From: Bifiguratus adelaidae
Lineage: Eukaryota > Mucoromycota > Endogonomycetes > Endogonales
Reading direction: 5' to 3'
NCBI GenBank assembly: GCA_002261195.1
Contig: MVBO01000051.1
Location: 1-64,000, forward strand
DNA: 64,000 bases
The first letter of the stretch is position 1. Each line of letters opens with the position of its first letter. The position numbers and the translations under genes are program-made. This document shows positions 22,462 through 34,804 of this stretch, piece by piece. A model generated the notes under the pieces. It saw only the letters and a list, made by a program, of their open reading frames with translations. It had not been told where the DNA came from and did not search any database.

Positions 22462-24400
22462 TTAAACCGGTCGAACAAAATTACTAGGAATCAACCCTCG
22501 CTTCACCGCTCCTTTATCTAACGTCTCTGCAGCCCACCAGCCATCGGGTTGCTTGAACAAGACAGCAAACGCATCGCCTTCTCTAAAACTCAATTCTGTT
22601 TGCAACTGTGAAGCCAGTGTCGCGGAAACACGGATACGGCAAGTGAAAAGGATCCAAAGCGTTGCCTCACCTTGGCTTTATAATTCCACAATGCCACGAC
22701 CTACATCAAATCCGATCGCTGGCCCCTTTCCATTTTGGGGGGCTTCAGACAACTATATGGCACCGTGACCATCTCCTTGTCTCGGTTCTTGATGAAAAAC
22801 CGCTTGAAATCCCGAGTATTCGATGGCGTATCTACCTCGCGCAGGTTCTTGGGCTTTTCTGTCTTTTTGAAGAAGGTGGAGTGACGTTTTGATTTGGGTG
22901 TCTCGGTATGCCTTGGCATGGATTTGGATTGGCGTGGTTGGCGGTCGGAGGAATCGGATGTATCGCCTCTTGCCGGCGGTCTTAGGTCTTCAAGGGTCTT
23001 TGTCTCCACGTGTGGCTCAAAGGTCAATAAAGGCTCCATGGGACTTGAACTGAGTCGGTTTGCGCTCTGGGGATGTCGACGTGGTTCACGTCGTTCAAAA
23101 GTTTCAGGGGGATCGACAATGGAGACGTGGTGTCCTGCCTTGACGCGCAATTGGCTCAAGACGCGTGCACGACTTTGTTCCTCAATCACATGAGCTGCTC
23201 TTTGAAGAAAGGGAGAGAGGGAGCCATTGGGTGTCGAGGCTGTGGACGATCGATCTGTCGAATTGCTCATGGGTGTGATGGTATGGACCAGCGGATGGTC
23301 GCTCTTGCCTCCTACACCCTGTTGATCATTCCTACTCGACAATTTGTGCTAGAGCTTACCTGCCCCTTGCTCGTCGGGTGGCTGGATGGCCGTCTTGGCG
23401 CGCAAGGCATCGTTGACGTAGTTAGACTTGAGCGGGCTCTTTGGCTTGTCTACAGGTGCAGTCTTCGGTTTGTTTACGTTTTGGTCAATCAACACTGGTG
23501 CAGCATCCAGGGATCCAATTACCGAAACAGATGGAATCAGTCGAGAATGTGGAGGGGTCTTGATAGCCACGGATGATCTCTGTCCACATCCAGTGCAAAT
23601 GATATTGTGAATTGATAAGGTCGATGACAAGAGTGCATGACCCTCAGCCCTTCCACCAAAGTATTCATCGGGAGAGGCGATCATGAGGTAAGAAGGACTG
23701 TTGATAGCGGCCATGGATACGATTTCCGGTTGCAAGGTGTCCTTTGTAGTATTGCCGTTGCTCAGGGACGGAATATGGTGAGTGGTTGTCTGGATCGCGA
23801 TCGTATGGCTTTGCAAGGCGGTATGGGACCTCGCTGGCTTGCTCTTTGCTATAAATCTCTGCATCTTCCTTGAAATTGACGTCCTCAATAGCCTGTCGCA
23901 AGGGCTGCATGGATTCATCCAACAACACGTAGGTTGCTGTAAGCTCCTTGGCCAGTTGTCTAATGCTTTCCTTGATCTTGAGAAAAAAAAGCTGCCTCGT
24001 CCGTAAAAGGCAATGTCAGAGTTTCGTCCATCACCACGGCTTCTAGACAGTTGGAAACGTTGGTATGCAGCTCACCCGTGCTTTGCGTAAACGTTTGAAT
24101 CTTGTTCAACAGATTGCCGATCGTCGCTGCCTGGCACCACTTTTGCTTGAGCGCAGGCATATCCTTCATCTGAACGGGCAAGAGTCAAAACCATGCACAC
24201 GTGGTAATCAAGGCTCACTGCCAGCGCGTGCGTACCTCCATCAATTGGGCTCCATACTGCTGTTCGATCGTACATCTATCCAAAAAAGTGATCAACATAC
24301 AGTACGTCCCAATTGGAGCACCAACTTACCTTGCCAAGACGTGCTCTTGTACCTGATGCCATAGTTTCTGCCATTCTCCCTCCTCTTCCTTGTCATCCAT
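22462..24400 (-). CDS. F-BAR-like protein with C-terminal SH3 domain
   Basis: The minus-strand gene starts at ATG 24400 (EWQKLWHQVQEHVLAR) and ends at 22464. The first 200 or so residues are helical and resemble an F-BAR/BAR membrane-binding module (CTIEQQYGAQLME, then LKQKWCQAATIGNLLNKI, later IKESIRQLAKELTATYVLL). A long Ser/Pro-rich disordered middle follows, then an SH3 domain over the last two exons: VVALWNYKAK joined to ELSFREGDAFAVLF, QPDGWWAAE and GLIPSNFVRPV. This is the layout of actin/septum adaptors such as Bzz1, Hof1 or PSTPIP. Exons 22671-22700 and 22462-22605 are clear. Two upstream joins are not: a run of eight A (23983-23990) shifts the frame inside the helical domain, and the junctions near 23800 and 23340 are uncertain. 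Confidence 0.7.
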
Positions 24401-24610
24401 CTGGAATAGAGAGAAAAAAGAGAAAGAGAGGCACTCCCAGGGCGCAGAAGAACAATGGACAATATTGCCATATTTGGTCATAGCGAGCCGACGTCACTCT
24501 TTGAGGGGGAAAGGCTTCCTTTCGCGCATCGCCCTTGACATTGACTAGAGCGCACGATTAGAGCACGTTGGGTTATTGCCGGCATTGGTGAGCCCTAGGT
24601 GATTGCGCTT

Positions 24611-27600
24611 ATGGCTTGGATGAATGGCATTTTATTCCTACTCCTCGTGCTTCTTGGCAGTGGCGGAGGCAGAGTGAACGGTGCGGACATTCCAGTAACA
24701 AGGACGGGTTTCGATGCTCTACCCAAGCGCTTCTTTTATTTCAAAGGATCAGAGGTAGGTGTGGCATGGCGTATTGCCTCGGATCAACTAAGCTGGTTTT
24801 GCTCTAGAGCATACTGTGGTACGACGAGAGTCAGAAGGACGTATGGCTATCAGACAATGGGGGAAAGAGCTGGGATCTCGCCAAAGGCATAGAGCCACGG
24901 AAGGCGGTCGCTGCTTATGAGCATCCGACGGACGGTGAAAAAGCCTATGTCTTTACTGAAGGGACAACCCATTATTACACTACAGATCGAGGACAGAGCT
25001 GGAACAAGTTTGAAACCGACATTCCGCCGTCCACAAATCAGATTGTGGCATTTCATGCCGAGCGCACTTCCTACATCATCTACATGGGCCGAAAATGCAC
25101 AAGGTCTGGTCCTTGGATGGGTCAGACGTGCCACGACGAAGCATTCTACACCACCGACAATTTTCAGTCAACACATCCCCTTTTAACGCACATACAGTCT
25201 TGCATGTGGTCAGCGTCTACACGTGAATTTGACGGTGCGCCGGCTCAACAAGTGATATGCCTAGAATGGCCCAAAAAGGAAGATGATTTCAAAAATCCTG
25301 ACAACTTGCGTTTGGTGGTATCGGACGACTACTTTGGACAAAAAGACATTGTTGATTTTGGCAAGGGCGAGCCTGTGTCTGGTGTCATTGGTCTGGGAGG
25401 GATCGATAGGTGGGTTATTGCGGCAAGAAAGGCACCAAACTCGCCTGATATGGCCCTGTTCATCACTGAAAATGGCAAGGTGTGGCATGAGGCAGTCCTT
25501 CCGCAGAACAGCCAAGTCAATCACGAGGCGTTCACTATTCTCGAATCCAGTCATGAATCGCTCATCATGGATGTCACTAACCCAGCTTCATCGTACGGAA
25601 CGCTTCATTTGTCCAATTCGAACGGGACATTCTTTTCCAAAGCACTCGAGTGGACGAACCGGAACGAGTTCGGTTTCGTTGATTTTGAACGTATCCAGGG
25701 TGTCGAAGGCATCATGTTGGCCAATGTCGTTGACAACCCACAAGATGATGTGTCCAAGAAACGAATACGGACCAAGATCTCTTTTGATGAAGGAAGACGT
25801 TGGCAGTTCTTGAACGATGTGCGAACCCGCGAAGGCGAAAAGTACAAGTGTGAGACGGAAGTGTGCTCACTCTCTCTACATTCGGTCACCGACGACAGGA
25901 ACATTGGCGCCATATTTTCGGCTTCTGGTGCTCCTGGTATAGTCATGGGCGTAGGCTCTGTTGGAGATCACCTCAAAGATCATCAAGATTGTGATACATT
26001 CCTCAGTACGGACGGTGGTATTACGTGGCGCATGGTCTTGGAAGGCCCTCACAAGCATGAGTTTGCTGATATGGGAGGCATCATTGTTGCAGCCAAAGAC
26101 TCCAACGCCCATGGTACCTCCAAGATCAGCTGGAGCGCCGATATGGGAAAGACGTGGGAGGAGATTGACCTTGGTTTCGCGTTACGCACACGGATGGTCA
26201 CAACAGACCCGCGCTCGACTTCCCGGTCTATTCTTGTGGCTGGCATTGCCGACAACCTTCCAGAAGCCGGCAACAGTCTCTATCAAGTGGTTCATTTAGA
26301 TTTCACGAAGTTGTTTGACCGCCAATGTCAGCACAAGGATCAAGAAGGTGATGACAACGACTTTGAGAAATGGTATGCTCGTGACATCACAGAAGGTAAA
26401 GACTGCCTGATGGGACACGAGCAGGCGTTTTGGCGCAAGAAAGCAGATGCTCGTTGCTACGTTGGACATGAATTCGGGTTTCCAAAGGTGGAAACATCTG
26501 ATTGCCCATGTGTACGACAAGACTACGAGTGTGACTACAACTTTGTCGAGGAGAACGGAGAGTGCAAGCAAGTTGGACCGGATCTCATCGGTGTCGGTCA
26601 ATGCAAGAATTCCGAAGGTACCTACCTCGGCTCTAACGGTCTACGTCTCATCCCTGGCAACACTTGCGATCAGGAAAAGGGATTGAAATTGGATGAGCCA
26701 GTGGAAAAGAAATGCTCTGACCTTAAGTTACCGGCTCCTGATGACGATAATCATCCCTCGGAACCAAACAAGCCGACCGAACCAGGCGATGACAACATTA
26801 GTGGCAACGTGTTTACGCCTGGTGGTGAGATTTCGCGATTCCTGTACTTCAAAAACTCTCGAGTTATTCTTCTCATGACCAGCAAACATCAACTTTGGAT
26901 TTCAGAAACCGAAGGCATCACCTGGAAGCGTGTGTTGGAAGATCGCGGAGACGTTCACAACTTTTGGATGCACGAATTCGATGATGACCGCGCCTATGTA
27001 TTAGCTGGGGAGGAATTATGGGCAACCCAGGATCAAGGCCAGAACTGGTTTCAAATGCTACTTCCCGCGAAGCCGAATACGCAGAGCGATCTTGTCCTGG
27101 ACTGGCATCCGACGGAAAACAACTGGCTTCTCTTCTTTGGCGAATCCAGAGATGGCGGACCACACGTTGACGTCTATGTGTCCTGGGATCACACAAGTAA
27201 CCTCAAGTGGGAGCTCGTCGATACATGGGTGACCAAATGTATCTTTGGACGAGACACATCATTTGTGGACACAAACAAGGATTCCGTGTTCTGCAGTGCG
27301 CGTGCGCAAAAGTCCAACGAGGCCAAGGACAATCAGCTGGAACTGTACGTGACAAATGATTGGGGAAATTACAAGACGAAAATTATGGATAACGTGGTTG
27401 AATTCTTCATTGTCGAAAACTTTATGGCGGTGGCGCGGGAAGTTGACAATGAATTACGCCTGCATGTCAGTCAGAACGGCCGGGATTTCAAGGAGGCTCA
27501 GTTCCCACCATTTTCTCTTGTGACGCGTGGAAATGTAAGTCTCTGACAATGGCGGGATTCAACACATGTACTGACAGTCATTCTTAGACTTTTACAATCC

Positions 27601-30600
27601 TGCAGAGCAACACCAAGTCGGTCATGCTGAATGTGTTCCAATCCATCGATTATGGTCGCGAATATGGCGCCTTATTCAAGTCGGATGACACAGGCGTATA
27701 CTACCATTTGTCCCTGAATTACACCAACGGCGATGGTCAAGGAACCGTGGACTTTGAAAAGATGCAAGGCATTCAAGGCGTCGCTTTGGCAAATCAGGTC
27801 ATTAATTCGTATAATCTTCACAAGGAAGACAAGAAGATTCGAACTCATATATCCTGGGACGATGGCAATGATTGGCAACCTATCGATGCACCCGCTGGTT
27901 CAGACTGTGTTCATGAACGTGATTGCTACCTCAATCTGCACTCTCGTACTGATATTCATGGACCTGGCGCCATATACAGTGCCACTGGCTCGCCTGGATT
28001 GGCAATGGGTGTCGGTAACATCGGTTCCTCTCTTACACCTTACGAAAAAGGCAACACGTATTTGACCCGTGATGGTGGACACACGTGGACACTTGTGCGT
28101 AGGGGAGAACATCTCTTTGAATTTGGTGATCAAGGTTCATTGCTTGCGATGGTTACCGACGAAGAAGCAACGGATGAGTTGTTGTACAGCTGGGATCAAG
28201 GTGAAACTTGGCAATCCTACCGATTTGTTAAGGACTCGAAGATTCGCGTCAACGCGCTCACGACAGATCCCAAGAGCTCCTCTCTCCAATTCCTTATTGT
28301 CGGTGTAACTCCTCGTGACGCCACACACCAAGCGCAAGATGTAGTCATTTCGGTAGACTTTTCAAAGTCCGGAAAGCGAGCTTGCAAAAAGGTCAAGGGT
28401 GATGACGAGAAGAACGACTTTGAAGCGTGGGTTCCCAAAGACGAAGATGGAGACGATATCTGTGTCTTGGGCCAAAAGATTTCATACTGGCGTCGCAAGA
28501 AAGATCGCATATGCATGATCGGTGATGAAGGCGGAGAGCCTGAAGTTCTTCAGAGCACATGCGCATGTCGAAGGAACGACTTTGAGTGTGACTTTGGTTT
28601 TTGGCGCGATTGGGAAGGCAAGTGCGTTCTTCATGAACGCCATCCCGATCGCCCGAAAGGGTGTAAACCGGGATCAAAATTCAAGGGGAGAAGTGGCTAT
28701 AAGAAAAATCCCAATTCTGTGTGCGAAGGTGGCGAGAACCTTGAGGGAGAAAAGGAATGGGATTGTGAAGCCACCGCAGGCGTTGAGCACACCAAGCACG
28801 AATTTGAGGACGAAGTGACCGACTACATTTACTTTGATGGAAGCGATGTAAGTCAAAACTTGCCATTTTGACGAACATACCACTGATTTTTGCAGGTGAT
28901 CTTTTTGCGTACGGCTGACGGCAAACTTTATCGAAGCGATAATGATGGTTACAGCATGCAAGAGGTCATGCCTGGTACGCATTTTGATTCTATCGTTCAG
29001 AATCCTTTCTTCCCGGAGCAGGTACGTACTCGACTGAAACAAACAAAAATACGATTTCTGACCTCCTTCCCAGGCATATTTTTTGACGGACGGAGAGAAG
29101 CACTATTACACCAAAAATCATGGTGCGGATATAGAGAAATTCGACGCCCCAGCAAAACCAGAACGGGAATTAGGCGAGCATAGAGTTCTCTCGTTCCATG
29201 CAGAGGAACCTGATTGGCTCATCTACATGGGCCAGGAAGGTTGTGACGCCATCTTTAAGACCGATTGTCGTCTTAAAGCATATTACTCGCAGAATGGCGG
29301 CGCCACTTGGGAGTCCCTCTCCGAATACGTGTACAGCTGTTCGTGGGGAAGTTGGGCCTACCTCAAGAGTGAGGATAAGAACACCATTTTTTGCCTGCAA
29401 CATCGCAACGGGAGCGGAAATCAAAGGCAAATCGACAGCGGACCCAAGCAATTGCTTATCAGCACAGACCACTTTGAGAGTCAACACGTGTTATTCGATG
29501 CTATTGTCGGAATGGCCGTCTTTGAAAAGTACATGATTGTAGCGGAGGTAGGCTTTCGTGGAATGTCGCGTGCATGAACATCGGGTTGACAATATCTCTA
29601 CAGGTAGCCGAAAATGCACTTCGCCTTCAAATCTCTCTCAATGGCCTTGATTTCGCTCAAGCGCAATTTCCGCCTGATCTCGAGATTAGGACGGATTCAT
29701 TCACGTTGATGGAATCGGTGACAAGTGTCTGGCTTCATGTCACAACCAATGCGAAACCTAGATCTGAGTACGGCATCATTTTCCGGTCCAATTCAAATGG
29801 AACCTATTACGTGGTCACCTTGGAAGATGTGAATAGGAACTCTAAAGGCATTGCGGACTTTGAAAAAATGCAAGGCATTGAAGGCATTGCTGTTGCCAAT
29901 CAAGTCATCAATCCGAGCCAGGCGAATATAGGAGAAACGAAGAAGTTGCGTTCCAAGATAACCTGGGATGACGGAGGCAGTTGGCACGACATTCCCAAGC
30001 CAGATCGGGATGTCGATGGCAAACGCTTCGACTGCTCGGATTGTTCGCTCCACTTTCATTCGTATTCGGAGCGACGGAATCCAAGGGACTTATTTAGTGC
30101 ATCGTCAGCTGTCGGTTTGATGGTCGGTGTTGGCAATGTTGGCTCATCTCTGTCTGATTACAATGATGGCAACGTCTACCTTACACGAGATGCCGGTAAG
30201 ACATGGAAGGAAGTTCACAAAGATGCGCATCTGTGGGAATTTGGAGATCAAGGATCCATACTTGTCATCGTGAATGACGAAGTTCCCGTTGATACGCTCA
30301 GGTAAGAGCCTTCTGAACGAGGTGTGACCAAGGGGGACAACCGCTAACGTGCATTTATGCAGTTATTCCACCGATGAAGGCAACACGTGGACAGACTACA
30401 AGTTTGCGGATGAAGATCACAAGGTTCGCGTGTCTGACATCATTTCACATCCCAATGGTCTCGGTCGAAACTTTTTACTACTTGCTAAGGAGCGTGGCTC
30501 CTCTCGCAATGTTGTGTACCATATCAACTTCAGCGGCCTTTACAAGCGCAAATGCGTACTTGATCCGCAACTTCCCGACAGCGACGATTTTGAGCTTTGG

Positions 30601-31413
30601 AGCCCGGCCGATACGCGCGGGGATCAATGTTTGTTTGGGCGAGAGACGAAATACTATCGCAAAAATCTCGATGCAGCCTGCTACATTGGCGATAGGCTGC
30701 CGCAACCGCATGAAGTCGTCCGCAATTGTACCTGTACTCGGCAGGACTTTGAGTGGTAAGTAGTTCATCTCGCATGACATGGACCGTCTAACCCGTGATG
30801 CAGCGCCTTCAATTATATTCGCAACAGTGACGGGCATTGTGTGCTCGCACCAAACGCTAGTCCCCCAAAGACTCTGACCTGCGAAGATGGAGTCGATTTC
30901 TACTACGAGCCAACTCCATATCGAAAACTACCTATATCCTCTTGCGAGGGTGGTGCTGCGCTAGACGAGGGGAAGAAGGTGTGGTGCCCGGGACGGGGCA
31001 TTTCGTCCGGTGCCTGGGCAGCTTACATTATTCTTCCGTTCGCGGCAGCTGCCCTCGTGTTTTGGTACCTATGGAATCATCGCAACCCACGATTAGGCCC
31101 GATCCGACTTGGCGATGGCGCTGCGGCCACCAGCGATTCCCTCCAAAGCACTCTTGCCATTGCGACTGAGCTATGGTACTCTCTGATCAACGCACTATCA
31201 CGAATTCCGTTACCTCGCCACCTTGGAGACTCTTTGCAGTCCATACTAGAACGCATCCAACTTCCATCCTTTTCTTTCAACCGTAGAGGCTTCCGCAATG
31301 CCAGATATACCCAGCTTAATCAAGAAGACGGCCCAGAAGTACTATTGGAAGATTATGAGGGCCATGATGGATTTCTGAGTGAAGGGGATGAAGATGCGGA
31401 CGAAATCCGATAG
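24611..31413 (+). CDS. VPS10: Vps10 sorting receptor with three Vps10 modules
   Basis: Eight exons (24611-24754, 24808-27534, 27588-28847, 28896-29021, 29074-29547, 29604-30301, 30363-30755, 30804-31413) join in phase to 2,143 residues. Vps10 is the Golgi-to-endosome receptor for carboxypeptidase Y and other vacuolar hydrolases. Seen: a signal peptide (ILFLLLVLLGSGGG), then three tandem Vps10 beta-propellers, each with Asp-box repeats such as LSDNGGKSWD and STDGGITW and each closed by a 10CC cysteine module (ECDYNFVEENGECK, ECDFGFWRDWEGKC, and the third ending DGHCVLAP). One transmembrane helix (AAYIILPFAAAALVFWYLW) and an acidic cytosolic tail follow. Yeast Vps10 has two modules and animal sortilins one. 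The tail has a YTQL motif that could act in retrieval or clathrin sorting. Confidence 0.95.
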
Positions 31414-31589
31414 ACAATGCTCTAATTGCTTGTATAAAATGTCGCCTTTGCTTCCATTGTCGGAGCACTTTTGGACCCTTTTTGGACCCTTTTTGAATTG
31501 GTGGAAAGAGAACTTGTCTTGCTTTTTGATACCATTGGCTCCTTCGTCTCTGTACTGACCTGTTCACAAGTCAGGGTTAGAGGTCTAGG

Positions 31590-34448
31590 ATGCCCGGTAC
31601 GCTTGGCATGCCTGAACAACGAGATGCTGCTGAACAAGGTGGAGAAGACAATGCGTATGATGCAGCAGGCTTCAGCGACGAGACTTCATCCACGACCATG
31701 TGTAGACGGTGTAGGGATAAACATCGCAAATGCGATCGACAGGTGCCGTCTTGTAAGCGCTGCGAGCGCGCGGGAGAACCGTGCTTCTATCCAAAGAGAG
31801 CGTTACAGCTTTCGGGTGAAAGCGTGGATACGATCCTTGGCCAGATAACACGCCTAAAGTCATCACTCCAAGAGTTTGAGGATTGCTTCAAGGCATTTAC
31901 GACGCCTAGCAAGTCTGTTGGATCGGTCTCGGAAGAATGTGCATCGCAGCAAACATTTGCTTATGATGCTATGACTGGACACTTAATCGTGCCATCTCTC
32001 AATTCGAGCCGACATACGAATGAGTCTATTCAAGAAGTTTCGGCAGTATTCGTCGCACAAGAGCCACACTCAAGTATGGAGCACAATTATGACCTTCGCA
32101 TCACGCAAGCGAGCGCTGGCTTGCGGATCTTGCACAATTTCGACTCGAATGCTACCTTTTTGGAGTACCTCATGTATACGCTGCGTCGCGAACCCGCACC
32201 TTCACTTCAAGAGTACTATGAAGATATGGTGGATAGCGACTACAAGTCCAAAATTCGACGCGATGAAGATCGCAGGGTGGTCAGCATGATGGTGTTCAAG
32301 AAAGGTTCTAAGGTACAATCCAAGAGCGTCAGTGGGGCAAACTCTCTCGTGTGGCCAGACGAAGCCTACTTGTATGTAGCTGAACCATTCATGCCGAACC
32401 CTTTATCAACAGTGGATGCACCTGGCGACGAGGAAAGCGAAGCGGCGCAGATGGTCAATCCATCAACTCATGGTCTCCACAGAAACGATGCCTCAGTCTG
32501 TGAAGATAGTGAAAAGTCCAAGCAGACACCATGCATGCGCGTATTTGCCGTTCCCGACAACGAGCCCCTCATCGTCAATCACCTTGTGCTGCAGTACTCG
32601 AGGTGCTTTGAAAGTCTTCATGTACACTTCCCCAGTCTAATGCGTAAATTTTGGACGGGCAGTCTATCACCAATCCTCATTAACAGTATTTGCGCCATGT
32701 ACGCTCTGCATACATATGTCACACATCGTGCCGAAGCTCCACCAACAGACAACAACACGATATCTGACCAGGCTCATCGTACGTGGGAGTTTGGTCATCG
32801 AGTGGAGCAACACTTTCTCAGGAAGACGAGAGTTTTCTTGGAGGATGCTTTCGATGTACCGCATATCGATACGGTGAGCGCACTATTGAATCTCAGTCAT
32901 TGCTATCTCAAATATACAAGAGGCGACACACCAGACTACACCGCATATGTGAACGCAGGTGCTTCCGACATGATATCCAAACGAACCGATAAATCACGCC
33001 TCTATCTTTCCATGGCGGTGGCCATGATACGATCTCTTTGCGTCTACGATCAACATGGCCGGATGGTGGATATCAACTTAGAAGACACGGCAGATACATT
33101 CGAACGTGAAGATGCGCATCGTCTATTCTGGAGCGTGGTCACCATGGACGCTGCTTTGAATGCAGACCCCTACAAGGATTCAGCCTGGACAATTCTGAAC
33201 GACTGCTTCGACGATAGAGTGCGGATACCTTCCCCTACCGTGATGCCAGACGAAGGGGAAGAAGCAAGCATGGCCATCGCTCGGTTTTGGTACGCACGAC
33301 GAATAGGTCGTGACGGATTTGCAATGCATCGACGTATTGCCATCGATCTCTTTCAGCGGATATCCACGGCTGCGGGCGGTATGTGGGGTACGGAAATTAC
33401 GCAATTGGTCGATATGATCATACAGGAGCTAGATGATTACGATAAGGTTCGACCACCAATGCTGAGGAGTTGGCCAAATCGAAAGTACGAGAGGCCGGAA
33501 TGTCTCATCCATGTCGTGTTGACTGATTTAGACATGATGATGAAGAAAATGATGCTATTACAAGGATATTTTGGGGAGTCTGACGACCTCCTCAAAGAGC
33601 TAACTAGCAAAATGTACTCCACGCACACGCGCATAAAGAGAGCCCAAAAATCCACATCAGCGAACACATCCTCTACCTCAAACACCAACCTCGACATTTC
33701 ATCATCCACCACCAAGACTACTGACCTGTCTCGTACCGACGCTGACGCCACATTCCCCACATTCTTAAAGAAGAAGCTCTACTGGGGCGCTATGCCAGAA
33801 CAGCCCATTCCCTCCCACAGCGCCTGTCATGCAAACCGGATACAAGGATCAATATCGGAACAAGACATCAAGAACGCCGTTGCTCAGGGACGCTTCATCG
33901 ATATCGCGCTTCAGATCTGTTTTGACGTTGCGCAGCATTTCAGTGAGGTGATTGCCAAACTCGCGTGCTTTCGATCGTCCATCATTCTTAACATGATACA
34001 ATGTGTCGGGGTGTTGATTCGGTATTTGGAGCTCCTACATCAAGTGTCAATTTCCCGGCTATCCAGAAAAGTCAATAATGTCCGTCCGGCAACCTCATCC
34101 AACATGTCACCCATCTTCCTACCTCTCTTAATCTCACTTGTCAATGGTCGACCCGTCAGCTTCAATAATATCGGTTATACCGACAAACCCCGAGCGGTGA
34201 CAATAGTACTTGGTGACGTAAGGCGCAGCTTTGCATCACTTTGTAATTCACTTTTATACGGCGACTATGCTGACACGGTCGTGCAGCAGATTGACAGCAT
34301 CTTGGCTACACCTCTACAGTCGGCGTCATTGGCCTCCTTGGCAAACGACATTGTTGGCAATTGGCAAAGTAGATGCGACGATGCTTATTCAATGCCTCCT
34401 TCTCTCTGGATGAATGAACATCCGGATGTCGTCGAGGGTGCTCACTGA
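31590..34448 (+). CDS. Zn2Cys6 fungal transcription factor
   Basis: A single uninterrupted exon of 952 residues, unusual among the intron-rich neighbours but common for this family. Residues 37-67 form the binuclear zinc cluster MCRRCRDKHRKCDRQ, followed by VPSCKRCERAGEPC, with spacing C-x2-C-x6-C-x5-C-x2-C-x6-C, which binds CGG-type half sites. A short linker and a coiled coil (ILGQITRLKSSLQEFE) for dimerisation follow. The rest contains helical segments of a fungal-specific regulatory domain (LVLQYSRCFESLHVHFPS, LNLSHCYLKYTRGDTP, ALNADPYKD) and a Ser/Thr-rich insert around residue 690. The target pathway cannot be inferred from sequence or from neighbours. ATG at 31590 is the first in frame. 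Confidence 0.92.
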   Translation: MPGTLGMPEQRDAAEQGGEDNAYDAAGFSDETSSTTMCRRCRDKHRKCDRQVPSCKRCERAGEPCFYPKRALQLSGESVDTILGQITRLKSSLQEFEDCFKAFTTPSKSVGSVSEECASQQTFAYDAMTGHLIVPSLNSSRHTNESIQEVSAVFVAQEPHSSMEHNYDLRITQASAGLRILHNFDSNATFLEYLMYTLRREPAPSLQEYYEDMVDSDYKSKIRRDEDRRVVSMMVFKKGSKVQSKSVSGANSLVWPDEAYLYVAEPFMPNPLSTVDAPGDEESEAAQMVNPSTHGLHRNDASVCEDSEKSKQTPCMRVFAVPDNEPLIVNHLVLQYSRCFESLHVHFPSLMRKFWTGSLSPILINSICAMYALHTYVTHRAEAPPTDNNTISDQAHRTWEFGHRVEQHFLRKTRVFLEDAFDVPHIDTVSALLNLSHCYLKYTRGDTPDYTAYVNAGASDMISKRTDKSRLYLSMAVAMIRSLCVYDQHGRMVDINLEDTADTFEREDAHRLFWSVVTMDAALNADPYKDSAWTILNDCFDDRVRIPSPTVMPDEGEEASMAIARFWYARRIGRDGFAMHRRIAIDLFQRISTAAGGMWGTEITQLVDMIIQELDDYDKVRPPMLRSWPNRKYERPECLIHVVLTDLDMMMKKMMLLQGYFGESDDLLKELTSKMYSTHTRIKRAQKSTSANTSSTSNTNLDISSSTTKTTDLSRTDADATFPTFLKKKLYWGAMPEQPIPSHSACHANRIQGSISEQDIKNAVAQGRFIDIALQICFDVAQHFSEVIAKLACFRSSIILNMIQCVGVLIRYLELLHQVSISRLSRKVNNVRPATSSNMSPIFLPLLISLVNGRPVSFNNIGYTDKPRAVTIVLGDVRRSFASLCNSLLYGDYADTVVQQIDSILATPLQSASLASLANDIVGNWQSRCDDAYSMPPSLWMNEHPDVVEGAH

Positions 34449-34804
34449 AAAGGGCGATGAGACACAATTGCATTGTACCTGTACATGAATTATATCATAT
34501 AGGATTAGGCGAGTCTAAATAAAATTAACAGCCATCTACTAGCAGATCCTGTAGCGCTGTGGCGCAGTCGCCGGTGCAACACGTTGACCGAAGCACACAC
34601 CTCGCGATTTAAGGGGTTGTGTTGAACGCTTCAAAGGCATAACAACACTAACCATGATGCATCATATCGAGCAATCCAACCCCCTTCCAACCTTTTTCTA
34701 TTCATCCATCCAACCATTCCAGGCAACAATGGGCTGGCACAAATGGAAGGCGAAGGTTGTCCATAAAAGGAATCTCGCCTTTCTCTCTTTCAGTTGCCAC
34801 CAAC
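34449..34804. other. Intergenic spacer, promoter of the helicase gene
   Basis: About 350 bases between the Zn2Cys6 gene and the helicase gene, both on the plus strand. It holds the 3' flank of the first and a pyrimidine-rich stretch (about 34680-34725) typical of fungal promoters. I see no other gene, hairpin or known binding site. Confidence 0.5.
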
